64,000 nt of DNA from a virus, in the IMG/VR virus record IMGVR_UViG_3300025010_000007, positions 1-64,000 of that record; one strand, written 5' to 3'. The notes beneath the pieces were generated by a model. That model did no database searches and had not been told where the DNA came from. It was given only the letters and a program-made list of their open reading frames with translations. The position numbers were made by a program, and so were the translations under genes. This document shows positions 26,001 through 33,015 of this stretch, piece after piece. The number at the start of each line of letters is the position of its first letter. Positions within the stretch are counted from its first letter, which is position 1.

Positions 26001-26248
26001 ACTTCCTGCAGGTCTCCAGCCTTACTCACCGCTTCCTTGGCAGCTGCAGCGGTAGCTAACATTCCTGCTGTACCAACTGCAGCAAGGGCTCCCCCGGCAA
26101 AGCTAATATTTCTTAAACGGTTCATTTGATCTTGAACTTGCTGAGTTGCGCCTTCCAGTAAGCGAAATTGTGAAATTATATTCCTGACACCGCTACTGAT
26201 ATGATCTGCTAGCGATATACTTATCGCTAAATCTAATATCGAACTCAT
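23063..26248 (-). CDS. Tail tape measure protein
   Basis: 1061 aa from the ATG behind GGGAGGTGATTTT; a longer frame starts in a terminator and is rejected. The N-terminal TP901-type core is present (LLEGATQQVQDQMNRLRN ... GDLQEVMTEIKSL), then hydrophobic stretches near residues 470-520, and Trp-rich helical repeats (FWNTIKSAIMPAFNEIKNSIMGAWNAV). The C-terminal part carries glycine-rich hydrophobic segments. Length sets tail length, about 160 nm by the usual 0.15 nm per residue. The tail chaperone gene is not adjacent, as is usual, but 5.8 kb away behind a cargo island. Confidence 0.92.
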   Translation of the reverse strand: MSSILDLAISISLADHISSGVRNIISQFRLLEGATQQVQDQMNRLRNISFAGGALAAVGTAGMLATAAAAKEAVSKAGDLQEVMTEIKSLTFGKDLFDPSKANEITQKMHDIQNLTTRLGLETTFSNLDAGRVFVELQKGGIQYQDIMNGAAEATIKFAQLNKMVPESAAELMVQTRAGFQLTGQQMLEAADTVTKVAAASSANAEDINRGLGNMAGVATRMWLNRSKAEQVLDSSVLVALTRTQTPEGASAGTFVRNFLERLVPQTKKQTEMMAEVGWLDSSGKSIFLDYAKDPRGQLKAAKDIAEILRKTVGGGKIIADEKEIGRQFELAEQGMGTDKLIKLFHKVFGEQGGRTAYTLLRTGEGSLEEIQDGLINQLSLNERVSLQMQNFNQIMDTAKESWVTSLTVLGTPLLDGTSKMFNLIRDELEVLTKYFDKHPQVSKYIFAIAGGVSAFLAIGGAITVVVTSFRALQLALSVAGITFGKIALFSGGAVLAIAAVAGIAYLVYKNWDTIRPLLVGFWNTIKSAIMPAFNEIKNSIMGAWNAVRSSTISAWTTVKSWFITNMPLIKQAMANVWLVVGPLIKNGVQPAIAFLKGAWSVIKSSAKLAWDYIVGVIKIAWDIVSGIIVIGCDILTGKWGKAWTDIKNMFSDTWTDMKSTLGNLGTDFYNLGANIISMLVDGIKSMATSPVHAVQEIWSNIKRSAGIGGSVSVTSGETGSTLAKYASGGIITSSHLGLVGEAGPEVIIPLSLSRRGGALALWQRAGEMLGIPMHAEGGFFGGIGNFMSNAWGGVKGFFGSEKIQNSANNAEYAAVGLESSRTGYEKAVHEIHKDYVKKIAKTNTIEEADKVRRIAHQAKNLARGFSDITKTLSRLAIPLALFASASEIISANDKKQALAKELGSSLGSIGVGALTGAVTGSLVGAGVLSPLTALIGAAVGAGLGSFGGQALAGSMYDNIARFAAGTDSAPGGLAWVGEKGPELMNVPRGSQITPNHRLSDVLGRKEVYNHGDVTINIYQQPGEDSRVLAERVADILERRSGFKAQQARLTIGRHTSFQGV

Positions 26249-26264
26249 AAAATCACCTCCCTTA

Positions 26265-26292
26265 CTAAAATAAAAGCATCCTATATAGGATG
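26265..26292 (-). terminator. Terminator between cargo island and tape measure
   Basis: Minus-strand GGCATCC-TATA-GGATGC stem followed by TTTTATTTTAG. It would stop or reduce transcripts from the lipoprotein gene before the tape measure gene, which must then rely on readthrough or antitermination. Confidence 0.75.
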
Positions 26293-26301
26293 CCATAGCT
26301 T

Positions 26302-27171
26302 TCATCTTAACTTTATTGAGTTAAAAACACCTGTTATTTCATCTTTAACTGCTTGAACATTACCGCCAGTACCATCAAGGTCGTTCCACATTTCTTTAAT
26401 TAAATCAACGTGTATTTTTATATACAAATCGTTTATACTAAATACGTTATTGGCATTTTCCGGCAATACTAGTCCAACTGGAAACTCTTCAGTAAATATA
26501 TTTCTGTTTTTATCAATATTAGCCCGGGTTTCATTGGCAAAACTTGCCCATTCAAGTTTATCATAGTTATTTCTTTGTTCGTTATATTTTTGGTTAATGG
26601 AATTATAAATAGATTTTAAAAAGTCTACATGAATTTGCAACTTCTCACTTTCTACTACTGACTGAGGTTTTTGTGAGGAGGCTTTTAATTTTATATCCAC
26701 CTCTCGCGATACCCTCATAATGTTAAAGCCAAACGACTCTTGGACACTATCTCCTTTCAAATACTCCCCATCCTTACCAACCAATTTAAGTACAGAGTCT
26801 GACTGATTACGAGGAGTAAACAAAACTTCAACAACATAAGGACCTATGAATTCAGGGTGATTAGGTGGTAGCAACTCAGTTGAAAACTTTCCATTAATAA
26901 CTTCCACCCCGCTAGTTACTCCTATATATGCTGCCGTTTCTGGACGTCCTGCAACATCAAGGCTAACAGAAAGTTTTGAACCTACAGGTAAATCTGTTGT
27001 ACCGGCAATCAAGACTTTATCATTCTGGTAATCTACATCTAAGATTTCGAGTTTTGAAAATTCATTTGTTCTATCATTGCTTTTATTTCCAACTTCCTCT
27101 TTATCACCTTCACACCCCACCAAAACCACCATCAACAAAGCCATCATCACAAAAAGTAAAATTTTCCTCAC
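26302..27171 (-). CDS. Predicted lipoprotein, 289 aa
   Basis: The N-terminal signal peptide ends in a lipobox: RKILLFVMMALLMVVLVGCEGD, with the lipidated Cys at residue 19. An Ig-like beta domain follows (DVDYQNDKVLIAGTTDLPVGSKLSVSLDVAGRPET), then a helical C-terminus (residues 170-289). It is surface-anchored, first in the cargo island when read from the tape-measure side. Phage lipoproteins often block superinfection by related phages; that role is inferred from location only. Confidence 0.8.
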   Translation of the reverse strand: MRKILLFVMMALLMVVLVGCEGDKEEVGNKSNDRTNEFSKLEILDVDYQNDKVLIAGTTDLPVGSKLSVSLDVAGRPETAAYIGVTSGVEVINGKFSTELLPPNHPEFIGPYVVEVLFTPRNQSDSVLKLVGKDGEYLKGDSVQESFGFNIMRVSREVDIKLKASSQKPQSVVESEKLQIHVDFLKSIYNSINQKYNEQRNNYDKLEWASFANETRANIDKNRNIFTEEFPVGLVLPENANNVFSINDLYIKIHVDLIKEMWNDLDGTGGNVQAVKDEITGVFNSIKLR

Positions 27172-27287
27172 AATACCCCTCCTTTTCAGTAATTAATACC
27201 ACACCGGAGAGGTATTTCCTTCTTTTCCTGCTAGACAATCACCAAGCATCTAAGTTATATTATTTACTCATAGCAATCACTTCCTCT

Positions 27288-27309
27288 AATTATTCCACGT
27301 GGAATAATT
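27288..27309. promoter_or_regulatory. parS-like perfect 22-bp palindrome
   Basis: AATT flanks the core ATTCCACGTGGAAT symmetrically, with no mismatch over 22 bp. It lies in the divergent gap between the lipoprotein gene and the tiny rightward gene, 1.9 kb from a ParB-like gene. Confidence 0.75.
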
Positions 27310-27415
27310 CTGTCACTCTTAATAATATTCGTCGACATTCTTTTACAAAGGAATCACCTCACTGTTGTCGAATATTGCCATGGGGTGTAATTCGAGAGAA
27401 AGAGAGGTGATTAAT

Positions 27416-27559
27416 ATTAGCGATAAACCAAAAGATGCTGAGAAACCCAGACTAGTACCAATACTCGACCATGCCTTAAATGAATCGTACCTAAAAGAAA
27501 CTGCAAGATTAACAGAACAAGTGGATAACGATCCACCGCCACCACCCAAGAAGCCTTAA
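27416..27559 (+). CDS. Tiny Pro-rich protein (copy 1), 47 aa
   Basis: Rightward gene, convergent with the DUF6338-like gene. The most likely start is ATT at 27416 behind AGAGAGGTG, because the paralogous gene at 31145 has an ATG at the equivalent position after GGGAGGTG; ATG 27380 is the alternative. The product is polar and ends in a proline run DPPPPPPKKP-like tail. The leader, including TGTCGAATA, is also shared with the second copy. Function unknown; the pairing with a membrane protein suggests a two-component cargo unit. Confidence 0.55.
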   Translation: MSDKPKDAEKPRLVPILDHALNESYLKETARLTEQVDNDPPPPPKKP

Positions 27560-27560
27560 T

Positions 27561-28223
27561 TTATTGCCTGAATTCTTCGGCCCTCCGTTTAGCATCTTCG
27601 TATGCTGACGGAGGGAAAAATTCATAAACTGTTTTAGTAACTGTATCTACGTATGTTCTTTCAGGCTTCTCAAGCCATCCATTCCAAGCTTGAAACTGCT
27701 CCGTACAAATTAAAAGCATTCCCTTGTCTTGAGCCCCAGGAGTCCAGCTTGCTTCAAATAAACCTACTATCGCACATTCCTTCTTATCAATTTGGTAAAC
27801 TCGAATAATAGCTTCTTTTTCGCTACCAACAAACTTCTCCCAAGCAGATTCTGACGACAGTACTGGACGTAGCCCATCCCGTTTTTTGTATGTCCAATTG
27901 AGAATAAATCTTCTCCCCTGCTTTTCCCACCATAAAGCTATTAGTAAAGCAACGATAAAAACAGTAAGAATATAAAAAATAAAACACGGCATTTTTAAAG
28001 TAATAGCTTCAAAATCTATTATAGAAAGTTTTTTATGAAATCTAATTGATGCTGCTCCCCAAGTAAGTAAGATGCCTGGGATACTGAAAAGCAATCCGAT
28101 TACTGTTTTCTCAAAATCAGTGGAAGTCTTGCTCTCAGATGGACCAATCATCCGTGCCAAATATGAAGCGATTATGCCGGGCAGCACCAATAAAATAGTG
28201 CCAAGTAAATTAAAATTAGTCAT
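27561..28223 (-). CDS. DUF6338-like membrane protein (copy 1)
   Basis: 220 aa. Residues 1-110 hold about three transmembrane helices (LLGTILLVLPGIIASYLARMIG, TVIGLLFSIPGILLTWGAA, CFIFYILTVFIVALLIALWW). The rest is a soluble beta-rich domain ending in EFFPPSAYEDAKRRAEEF. It has the same architecture as the protein at 31320, including the 'LLLPGLIA...EKLVIALLFSIP' helix pair and the C-terminal 'VDTVTK-YVDTKSG' region. It ends two bases from the convergent tiny gene. Possibly an exclusion or defence protein; no experiment known to me defines the family. Confidence 0.75.
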   Translation of the reverse strand: MTNFNLLGTILLVLPGIIASYLARMIGPSESKTSTDFEKTVIGLLFSIPGILLTWGAASIRFHKKLSIIDFEAITLKMPCFIFYILTVFIVALLIALWWEKQGRRFILNWTYKKRDGLRPVLSSESAWEKFVGSEKEAIIRVYQIDKKECAIVGLFEASWTPGAQDKGMLLICTEQFQAWNGWLEKPERTYVDTVTKTVYEFFPPSAYEDAKRRAEEFRQ

Positions 28224-28280
28224 TGTTTCACCTCAATACTAGAGTTCGATATAATTTCCATTTTCCCCTCCAGTATATTC

Positions 28281-28308
28281 TTAAATTATTTCACGTGGAA
28301 TAATTTAA
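28281..28308. promoter_or_regulatory. parS-like 28-bp palindrome with one mismatch
   Basis: Arms TTAAATTATTTCAC and GTGGAATAATTTAA; only one base breaks the symmetry. It is intergenic, upstream of the DUF6338-like gene start, 1 kb from the perfect site at 27288. Confidence 0.75.
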
Positions 28309-28347
28309 ACAACCCCCCTTCCCTTTTCATCGATAAACTCTATCAAT

Positions 28348-28374
28348 AGAAAAACACCCTGGGAATGGGTGTTT
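28348..28374 (-). terminator. Terminator after the nuclease-like gene
   Basis: Minus-strand ACACCC / GGGTGT stem with a 7-base loop, then TTTTTC. It ends the transcript of the 142-aa gene before the parS-like site. Confidence 0.75.
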
Positions 28375-28398
28375 TAATCTAAATTTATGTCACCAGTT

Positions 28399-28827
28399 TC
28401 ATTTTCTCGAACACTCTATCTTATCTGGCAATGTCTCAAAATCATAATCATCGGGAAAAACATCAATTACTTTCCATCCAAGTCTGTTAAGCTCCCCGTC
28501 TCTTACCCTAGCCTTTCTACTAGAAAATATGGTTTTTGAGGTCCATATCTCAATGCCTACGGAACAGGTAGGAATGCCTATATCAAGATAATATAAAGGC
28601 TTTTCTTCAAATCCCAATAGCACTGGAAATTCAATTGCTGCAACATAGCTATTTTGTATTATTTTAATAAATGCAGACATTTTTAAGAAATAGTGTAGAT
28701 ATGTTTCATTTCTATGTTTACCATATCTACTTCTCAATGATTTATACATATCTTTGAGCGGGAACCCTTCAAAAACACCATTCCTTAAATCTTCATTTAA
28801 TTTTTCGATATTAATGGTATCTACCAC
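28399..28827 (-). CDS. PD-(D/E)XK nuclease-like protein, 142 aa
   Basis: The C-terminal half has DIGIPTCSVGIEIWTSK ... RKARVRDGELNRLGWKVIDVFPDDY, which follows the Vsr/DUF559 endonuclease pattern: catalytic Asp, GIEI strand, then R...R...L...GW.V and a final strand. The usual Lys of the E-x-K is replaced (EIWTSK), so activity is uncertain. It stands alone, flanked by terminators. An anti-phage or recombination role is possible. Confidence 0.6.
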   Translation of the reverse strand: MVDTINIEKLNEDLRNGVFEGFPLKDMYKSLRSRYGKHRNETYLHYFLKMSAFIKIIQNSYVAAIEFPVLLGFEEKPLYYLDIGIPTCSVGIEIWTSKTIFSSRKARVRDGELNRLGWKVIDVFPDDYDFETLPDKIECSRK

Positions 28828-28864
28828 TTCTTATTCCTCCATGGGTTAAAAGAGTTTTAAGTTA

Positions 28865-28902
28865 AAATTCCGTTATCGACCAAATCAATAACGGAATTAA
28901 TG
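28865..28902 (-). terminator. Strong hairpin, probable terminator
   Basis: Arms AATTCCGTTAT and ATAACGGAATT separated by 11 bases, followed by TTAACTTAAAAC on the minus strand. It follows the frameshifted small gene and the ParB-like gene. Confidence 0.65.
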
Positions 28903-28923
28903 AGAATAGGTATCTTGACTCCC

Positions 28924-29165
28924 CTACTTAACCCGCCTTAACTGGCCCGGAATATTCCCATTAGACCAGCTAAATACAACCTCGCCCTTTAGGTCTATCT
29001 CTGCCTTTACCCGACCCAGGAGAACCCCTACAATCATAATCTTACCTATTTCTGCACCTGCCAAATCGCCGCTATCAATATCCTTATCCACCTGCTCAGC
29101 GGCTTTGCGTAATACGGCTGTTCAAACTGTTCAATTTGAGCCTGATTAATTTGAGGCAGATTCAT
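28924..29165 (-). pseudogene. Small gene with an apparent single-base frameshift
   Basis: The ATG at 29165 overlaps the ParB-like stop and reads MNLPQINQAQIEQFEQ. From the duplicated GAACAG-TTT-GAACAG stretch a different frame (-1) continues as TAVLRKAAEQVDKDIDSGDLAG ... FSWSNGNIPGQLRRVK to a TAG at 28924. That second part has no start of its own and good protein character. Either an indel has broken the gene, or there is a sequencing error; no slippery heptamer is present. No family recognised. Confidence 0.55.
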
Positions 29166-30225
29166 GATACACCTCCACATAATTATCATTTACGTTAAGC
29201 TCATTTTCGATCTTGTCCAGCCATTGACGGGCTTTTATAATCGCTGACCTACATTCCATTCTTAATTCGGGCCGACTAATTAACCGAAGTGAACTGTTAA
29301 TTACAAGTAAAGGGGCGGTTTTTTCAATAAAACCATATATCTGCATTATTACGTCAGTTGCCGCCTGTTCTTCTTTACGAAGTTCCGCTTCAGGACTTTC
29401 CCTTAATACCCTCTGCTCCTCATTCAACTGCTTAATCTTTGCCTGGTACCACTTTTGCTCCTCTTTTAGTTTGGATAACTGATCCTTAACCTTTTCCGGC
29501 ACTACCTCCACCGTTACGGTTTTTTCTATGATCTCTGGCTCCTTATTTTGTGCTTCAGTCAACTTTCTTTCTAAATCCTGCACCCGGTTCTGCTCTGCCT
29601 TTGCTTTGGCCTCTGCATCCTTGGCTTTTCTTTCGGCAGCATCAAGTTTAGCCTTTGTTTCAAGGTGAGCCTTATTAATGCTGATTTTTTCCTCGTTGAG
29701 CTGCTGAATGATTTCCGGTTCTGCATGTTCCGCTATGAATTTGGCTTTACGGTATTGTTCACCACTACCAAACCCGATCTGCTCTGCAACCTCGTCTCTT
29801 GAATTGCCTGCTGCCTTACTTCCTGCAAAATTTTGCAGAATGTCATTTCTTGCACCTTGCCTTTGCTTAGCTCGTTCTTTCTCAATTAGTTCAATCTTAT
29901 TGGAAAGTTCCATCATTTCTGTAAAGGTAAAATTTTTCCGGTGTGCGTTTTCTGCACGTTCTGCTTTAAATTGTTGTAAATAATCCTCAAATTCTACTAT
30001 TCTAACTTCAATCTGCTTTAGTCCAAGCGACTGACAGGCTCTAATCCTTCTCTCGCCGGCTACCAAAACATATTCTTTAGTGATTACAGGAGGTTGGAGA
30101 AGCCCTATTTCCTTAATAGAATCGGCAAGTTCCTGTAAGTCTCCTAGATCTTTTCTTGCTCGGTCAACTACTTTAATTTGATTTATATCTACAAGCAAAC
30201 TTTCACCCCCACCTTGTCCATCCAT
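29146..30225 (-). CDS. ParB-like protein with long coiled coil
   Basis: 359 aa. The N-terminal ParB domain has LQELADSIKEIGLLQPPVI, the CTP-binding-type GERRIRACQSLG box and the RAENAHRKNFT region. An HTH-like segment (SRDEVAEQIGFGSGEQYRKAKFIAEHA) follows at about 145-170. From 195 to 300 there is an extended coiled coil (KAKDAEAKAKAEQNRVQDLERKL). No ParA is visible. It lies between two parS-like sites and the toxin-antitoxin-like pair in the cargo island. Possible roles are a regulator or a partitioning protein of the prophage state. Confidence 0.85.
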   Translation of the reverse strand: MDGQGGGESLLVDINQIKVVDRARKDLGDLQELADSIKEIGLLQPPVITKEYVLVAGERRIRACQSLGLKQIEVRIVEFEDYLQQFKAERAENAHRKNFTFTEMMELSNKIELIEKERAKQRQGARNDILQNFAGSKAAGNSRDEVAEQIGFGSGEQYRKAKFIAEHAEPEIIQQLNEEKISINKAHLETKAKLDAAERKAKDAEAKAKAEQNRVQDLERKLTEAQNKEPEIIEKTVTVEVVPEKVKDQLSKLKEEQKWYQAKIKQLNEEQRVLRESPEAELRKEEQAATDVIMQIYGFIEKTAPLLVINSSLRLISRPELRMECRSAIIKARQWLDKIENELNVNDNYVEVYHESASN

Positions 30226-30260
30226 CGCCCTAAAGGGTAACCGCCTAAAGGCGGCAATAT

Positions 30261-30292
30261 TAAAAGGAGGGATTATTTACCCTCCTTTTTTT
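30261..30292 (-). terminator. Terminator at the end of the toxin-like gene
   Basis: Minus-strand GGAGGG...CCCTCC stem with an 8-base loop and TTTTAATATT. The stem contains the stop codon. A second GC-rich stem (CCGCC-TTTA-GGCGG) follows. Confidence 0.7.
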
Positions 30293-30629
30293 GTCTCAAC
30301 ATTTTAAGTATGTTCGTTCGTTTCTTGACTTTTCCAAGAACTTTACTTTTCTTAATTAGTGGGTAAGCGTTTTTCCGAGGACCGCAATAAACAACTTTGA
30401 CTTCGTATTCGCTTAGTATTTCATATACCGCCCTATACGATTCGTCGTTATAATCTATAACAAACTTATAACAGCCGATCAAGTCTCCACTCAAAGCAAT
30501 GCCCGCCTCTATATCCTCATAGATGGCGGACAGTTCGGCTTTAAATAGTTCCTTTAATTCCGATGGACACTTCTTTAAAAATTTTTTAGCCTCACTCACA
30601 AATTCTACACTAATCACCGAAAACGTCAT
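30273..30629 (-). CDS. RelE/HigB-like toxin
   Basis: 118 aa. The order helix-helix-strand (EAKKFLKKCPSELKELFKAELSAIYEDIEAG), then GCYKFVIDYNDESYRAVYEI and YEVKVVYCGPRKNAY matches the RelE fold (phage-derived Gp49/HigB type) that cleaves mRNA on the ribosome. It overlaps the upstream antitoxin-like gene by 20 bases. Key basic residues (K, R in SYRAVYEI and PRKNAY) are present. Identification is by pattern only. Confidence 0.7.
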   Translation of the reverse strand: MTFSVISVEFVSEAKKFLKKCPSELKELFKAELSAIYEDIEAGIALSGDLIGCYKFVIDYNDESYRAVYEILSEYEVKVVYCGPRKNAYPLIKKSKVLGKVKKRTNILKMLRQKKEGK

Positions 30630-30840
30630 CCCAAGAATACGTCTTTCCCGTCCTTGCTTCCCTACGTCCTTTTTCTATTTTAGATATTGCTAGCTTGTCC
30701 CTTTTAAGTGATGCTGTAGCTGCTATGTCCGGTTTTTTCTTCCCTCTAAACTTCGTTTCTATTGTAGCAATAGCAGGTGGCATAGTAACACCCCTCTTCC
30801 TTAGTAATCCCTTTACTTTGTATTTTTTTCTGTTACTCAT
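30610..30840 (-). CDS. Antitoxin-like partner of the RelE/HigB-like toxin
   Basis: 76 aa, very basic, with a C-terminal ARTGKTYSWDDVFGD, the short acidic motif typical of antitoxins that neutralise RelE-family toxins. It is upstream of, and overlapping, the toxin-like gene, the usual antitoxin-first order. Its N-terminus (KYKVKGLLRKRGV) could bind DNA. AT-rich sequence and no gene lie upstream (30841-31144). Confidence 0.65.
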   Translation of the reverse strand: MSNRKKYKVKGLLRKRGVTMPPAIATIETKFRGKKKPDIAATASLKRDKLAISKIEKGRREARTGKTYSWDDVFGD

Positions 30841-30931
30841 AGATTACCACCCTTATCCAAAATATAGAAGTAATTTATAGTTATTATTTCCATATTATAG
30901 GCTAAAATCCTGCTAGGTCAGAAAATATTTT

Positions 30932-31144
30932 TTGATTTTATGTATCAACTACTTATATTTTTCATATAATATATATTTACCTATTTGGGACTTAAACATA
31001 TATACCATTGCACTGGAGTTCTACAACCCCCCCCCCGGTTATCTTTTAACCGGAATTAACTTTTTCCCTACCATTAAAGGAAACACCCCCCAGCTGTCGA
31101 ATACTGCAATTAATGGAGCGGTTTCGAGGAAGGGAGGTGTATTT
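30932..31144. other. AT-rich leader with a C10 run and inverted repeat
   Basis: The 304-bp gap 30841-31144 holds no good gene. It has a TATAAT at 30965 without a clear -35 box, a run of ten C, and a perfect 7-bp inverted repeat CCGGTTA / TAACCGG (31035-31053). From about 31090 it carries the TGTCGAATA leader shared with the first tiny gene. Confidence 0.5.
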
Positions 31145-31300
31145 ATGTCAAAAATACCACAAAAGTCAATTAGAGGTAGCGCTAATGACAGTGCGACAAA
31201 AGCTTCTATAGTTCCAGATAATTTCTCAGTTACTAGACAAAGTATTATTCCCGATAAGGCGCAACAACCAGATACAAACCAAACTTCTGATAAAAAATAA
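31145..31300 (+). CDS. Tiny polar protein (copy 2), 51 aa
   Basis: ATG behind GGGAGGTG. Polar and disordered (GSANDSATKASIVPDNFS ... TSDKK). It is the positional and leader-sequence counterpart of the tiny gene at 27416 and converges on the second DUF6338-like gene in the same way. Protein similarity is weak apart from composition and charged C-terminus. Function unknown. Confidence 0.55.
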   Translation: MSKIPQKSIRGSANDSATKASIVPDNFSVTRQSIIPDKAQQPDTNQTSDKK

Positions 31301-31319
31301 GATTCAATTAATCATCCTT

Positions 31320-31973
31320 CTAGCCCTCTATTTCTATTGCCTTATTAAATTCATTGGCATTGTATATAACTACAGCAACTCCCGATTTTGTATCCACATA
31401 AACCCTATCGACCGGGACATTGTATTTAGTTACAATGTCCTCAACTTTTTTAGAATCAGCTAGAAGAAGGCATCTTTCTTCTGAGATACTTTCTGACATA
31501 TTTATTGGACTTCCATAAACTTTTGCATCTTTCAATATGACCTTTACTGCCTGTGATTCTTCACCATGAAAAGCATCTTCCCAAACCAAATTCCCCTCAT
31601 TAAGCTCTGCTTTATTATTACTTTTTCTAAATTTATTAATTAGTTTAATTGCAAATTCCTTTTTGACAAAACCATTCCAACATCCACAAACTACATAAGC
31701 CATTAATAAACTCGAAAACATATATAATACTAAACCGCTTAACGACTTTATTTCTGTCTGCAATTTCGTAATATTTGCCGCCTCTAAACTACCCTCTTTT
31801 AATGCCAATAAAAACAAATTACCAATTAATACTGGTATTGAAAAAAGAACAGCTATTACCAACTTTTCTATATTAGTATATTTGGCAGAGGGGTGTGAGC
31901 CGACTCGTTCATTTATCAGTATTGCAATTAGCCCCGGAGCCAACAATAATATGTATGCGAGCAAAGTATCCAA
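31320..31973 (-). CDS. DUF6338-like membrane protein (copy 2)
   Basis: 217 aa. Two N-terminal helices (LLAYILLLAPGLIAILINERVG and EKLVIAVLFSIPVLIGNLFLL) and a third (GLVLYMFSSLLMAYVVCG), then a soluble domain with VYVDTKSGVAVVIYNANEFNKAIEIE. It is clearly related in layout to the 220-aa protein at 27561, though diverged. It sits next to the tail chaperone's 3' end, at the opposite edge of the cargo island. Confidence 0.75.
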   Translation of the reverse strand: MDTLLAYILLLAPGLIAILINERVGSHPSAKYTNIEKLVIAVLFSIPVLIGNLFLLALKEGSLEAANITKLQTEIKSLSGLVLYMFSSLLMAYVVCGCWNGFVKKEFAIKLINKFRKSNNKAELNEGNLVWEDAFHGEESQAVKVILKDAKVYGSPINMSESISEERCLLLADSKKVEDIVTKYNVPVDRVYVDTKSGVAVVIYNANEFNKAIEIEG

Positions 31974-32042
31974 AACTACACCCCTTATTAAATTATAACA
32001 AAATATGTACTTAAAAGCTTCAATTTAAATCTAATCCCCCGG

Positions 32043-32521
32043 CTAAAATCTGACCGGGGGATTCTTTTCGTTCCAATCATTAACAACCTGCACGCATGCC
32101 AAAAGTTCAACCTCTGTCATGTCCATCGCTTCGGCATATGAAATACCTGCTCCGGAAGCCAAGGAAAGTTCGATCCGCAACTTGAACCATCCTTGATTTG
32201 CTAGTTTTTTGCCAGTTCCTCAAGCTTATCCTTTACAGACCTTGGCATGTTTTCTTTTTCAAATTCAGCCCATTCCTCATAAGTGAATTTATCCATCACC
32301 TCAAATATTTCAGCAAGGTTTTGAGGTACATCCACCTTTTCCCCATTAACGGCATCGACACTAATAATGTTCTGTACGGTCAAGGTTGACATAACGCCAC
32401 CAATATTATGCCCACCTTCATCCATACTTGACGCTAAAAGTTTGCGCTCAATAAAATGGTGCTGGCCCTTCTTTTCCCGTAATTCAATTTTCTTACCGGT
32501 CGATAAAATAATTTCTAACAT
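32043..32521 (-). CDS. Tail assembly chaperone, with -1 frameshift extension
   Basis: The 0-frame product is 106 aa (stop at 32201), with an XkdN-like core (HNIGGVMSTLTVQNIISV, FEVMDKFTYEEWAEFEKENM). Just before its stop lies A AAA AAC. A -1 shift there continues as KLANQGWFKLRIELSLASGAG then ISYAEAMDMTEVELLACVQV to TAG at 32043, a proper second chaperone domain with no start of its own. This is the G/GT-like two-product arrangement of tailed phages. In most phages the gene lies directly upstream of the tape measure; here 5.8 kb of cargo separate them. Confidence 0.88.
32204..32210 (-). promoter_or_regulatory. Slippery heptamer A AAA AAC for -1 frameshifting
   Basis: The minus strand reads GCA AAA AAC TAG in the 0 frame, a canonical X XXY YYZ slippery site immediately before the stop codon, which itself can promote slippage. 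Confidence 0.88.
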
Positions 32522-32548
32522 GAACTATACCTCCAGAATTTTAATTTA

Positions 32549-32571
32549 TTTTAACGTGGTTTTTCCACGCT
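32549..32571 (-). terminator. Hairpin between tail tube and chaperone
   Basis: Minus-strand CGTGG-AAAAA-CCACG stem followed by TTAAAATAAATT. It may be a weak terminator or a mRNA processing element that sets the tube/chaperone ratio. Confidence 0.5.
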
Positions 32572-32576
32572 CTTAC

Positions 32577-33014
32577 CTATGAGATTTTGCTACGCTTAAC
32601 CGCATGCCAGTTTAATGTATTATTGAAAGGTTTATTATTACCGTCAACCGACTTCTTAAAGCCATCAAAGGTAACCCCTTCATATTTGTACTTTCGAACG
32701 GTGCCGTCCTTATAAGTCTCAGTAGTAAAAATCAAAAACTTAAGCGTACCGCCGTTTTGCTCCTGATATTCGTTCTTTTTATCTACAATGTCATCGTAGG
32801 CTGTATTTACGCTTTGCCCTTCAATACTCCCCTTCCAGCCGCTTTGGATGACCTGGCGGTGCTCGGTTTCCTCACCAATGGGATTCTTTTTTTCTTCACT
32901 GGTTATTTCTTCAACCGACCATTTTAGGATTTCCGGTGTTTTCTCCAGAACATTACCTAATTCATCGGTTAGGGCAACTACAAGTTTTTTACCCAGCAAT
33001 CCATCTTTGGCCAT
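32577..33014 (-). CDS. Tail tube protein
   Basis: 145 aa. Size, position directly after the sheath gene and the pattern LVVALTDELGNVL ... WSVEEITSEEKKNPIGEETEHRQVIQSGWKGSIEGQ ... TTETYKDGTVRKYKYEGVTFDGF fit XkdM-type tube proteins (beta-sandwich subunits that form the inner tail tube). Confidence 0.85.
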   Translation of the reverse strand: MAKDGLLGKKLVVALTDELGNVLEKTPEILKWSVEEITSEEKKNPIGEETEHRQVIQSGWKGSIEGQSVNTAYDDIVDKKNEYQEQNGGTLKFLIFTTETYKDGTVRKYKYEGVTFDGFKKSVDGNNKPFNNTLNWHAVKRSKIS

Positions 33015-33015
33015 A

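Noticed and set aside
28924-29165. Programmed frameshift in the small gene
   Set aside because: No slippery heptamer or downstream structure at the joint; an indel or sequencing error fits better.
31030-31053. C10 run and inverted repeat as a transposon end
   Set aside because: No matching inverted copy, transposase or target duplication was seen.
32549-32571. CGTGG-CCACG hairpin as another parS-like site
   Set aside because: The arms are separated by five A and lack the continuous CCACGTGG core; it is a stem-loop.
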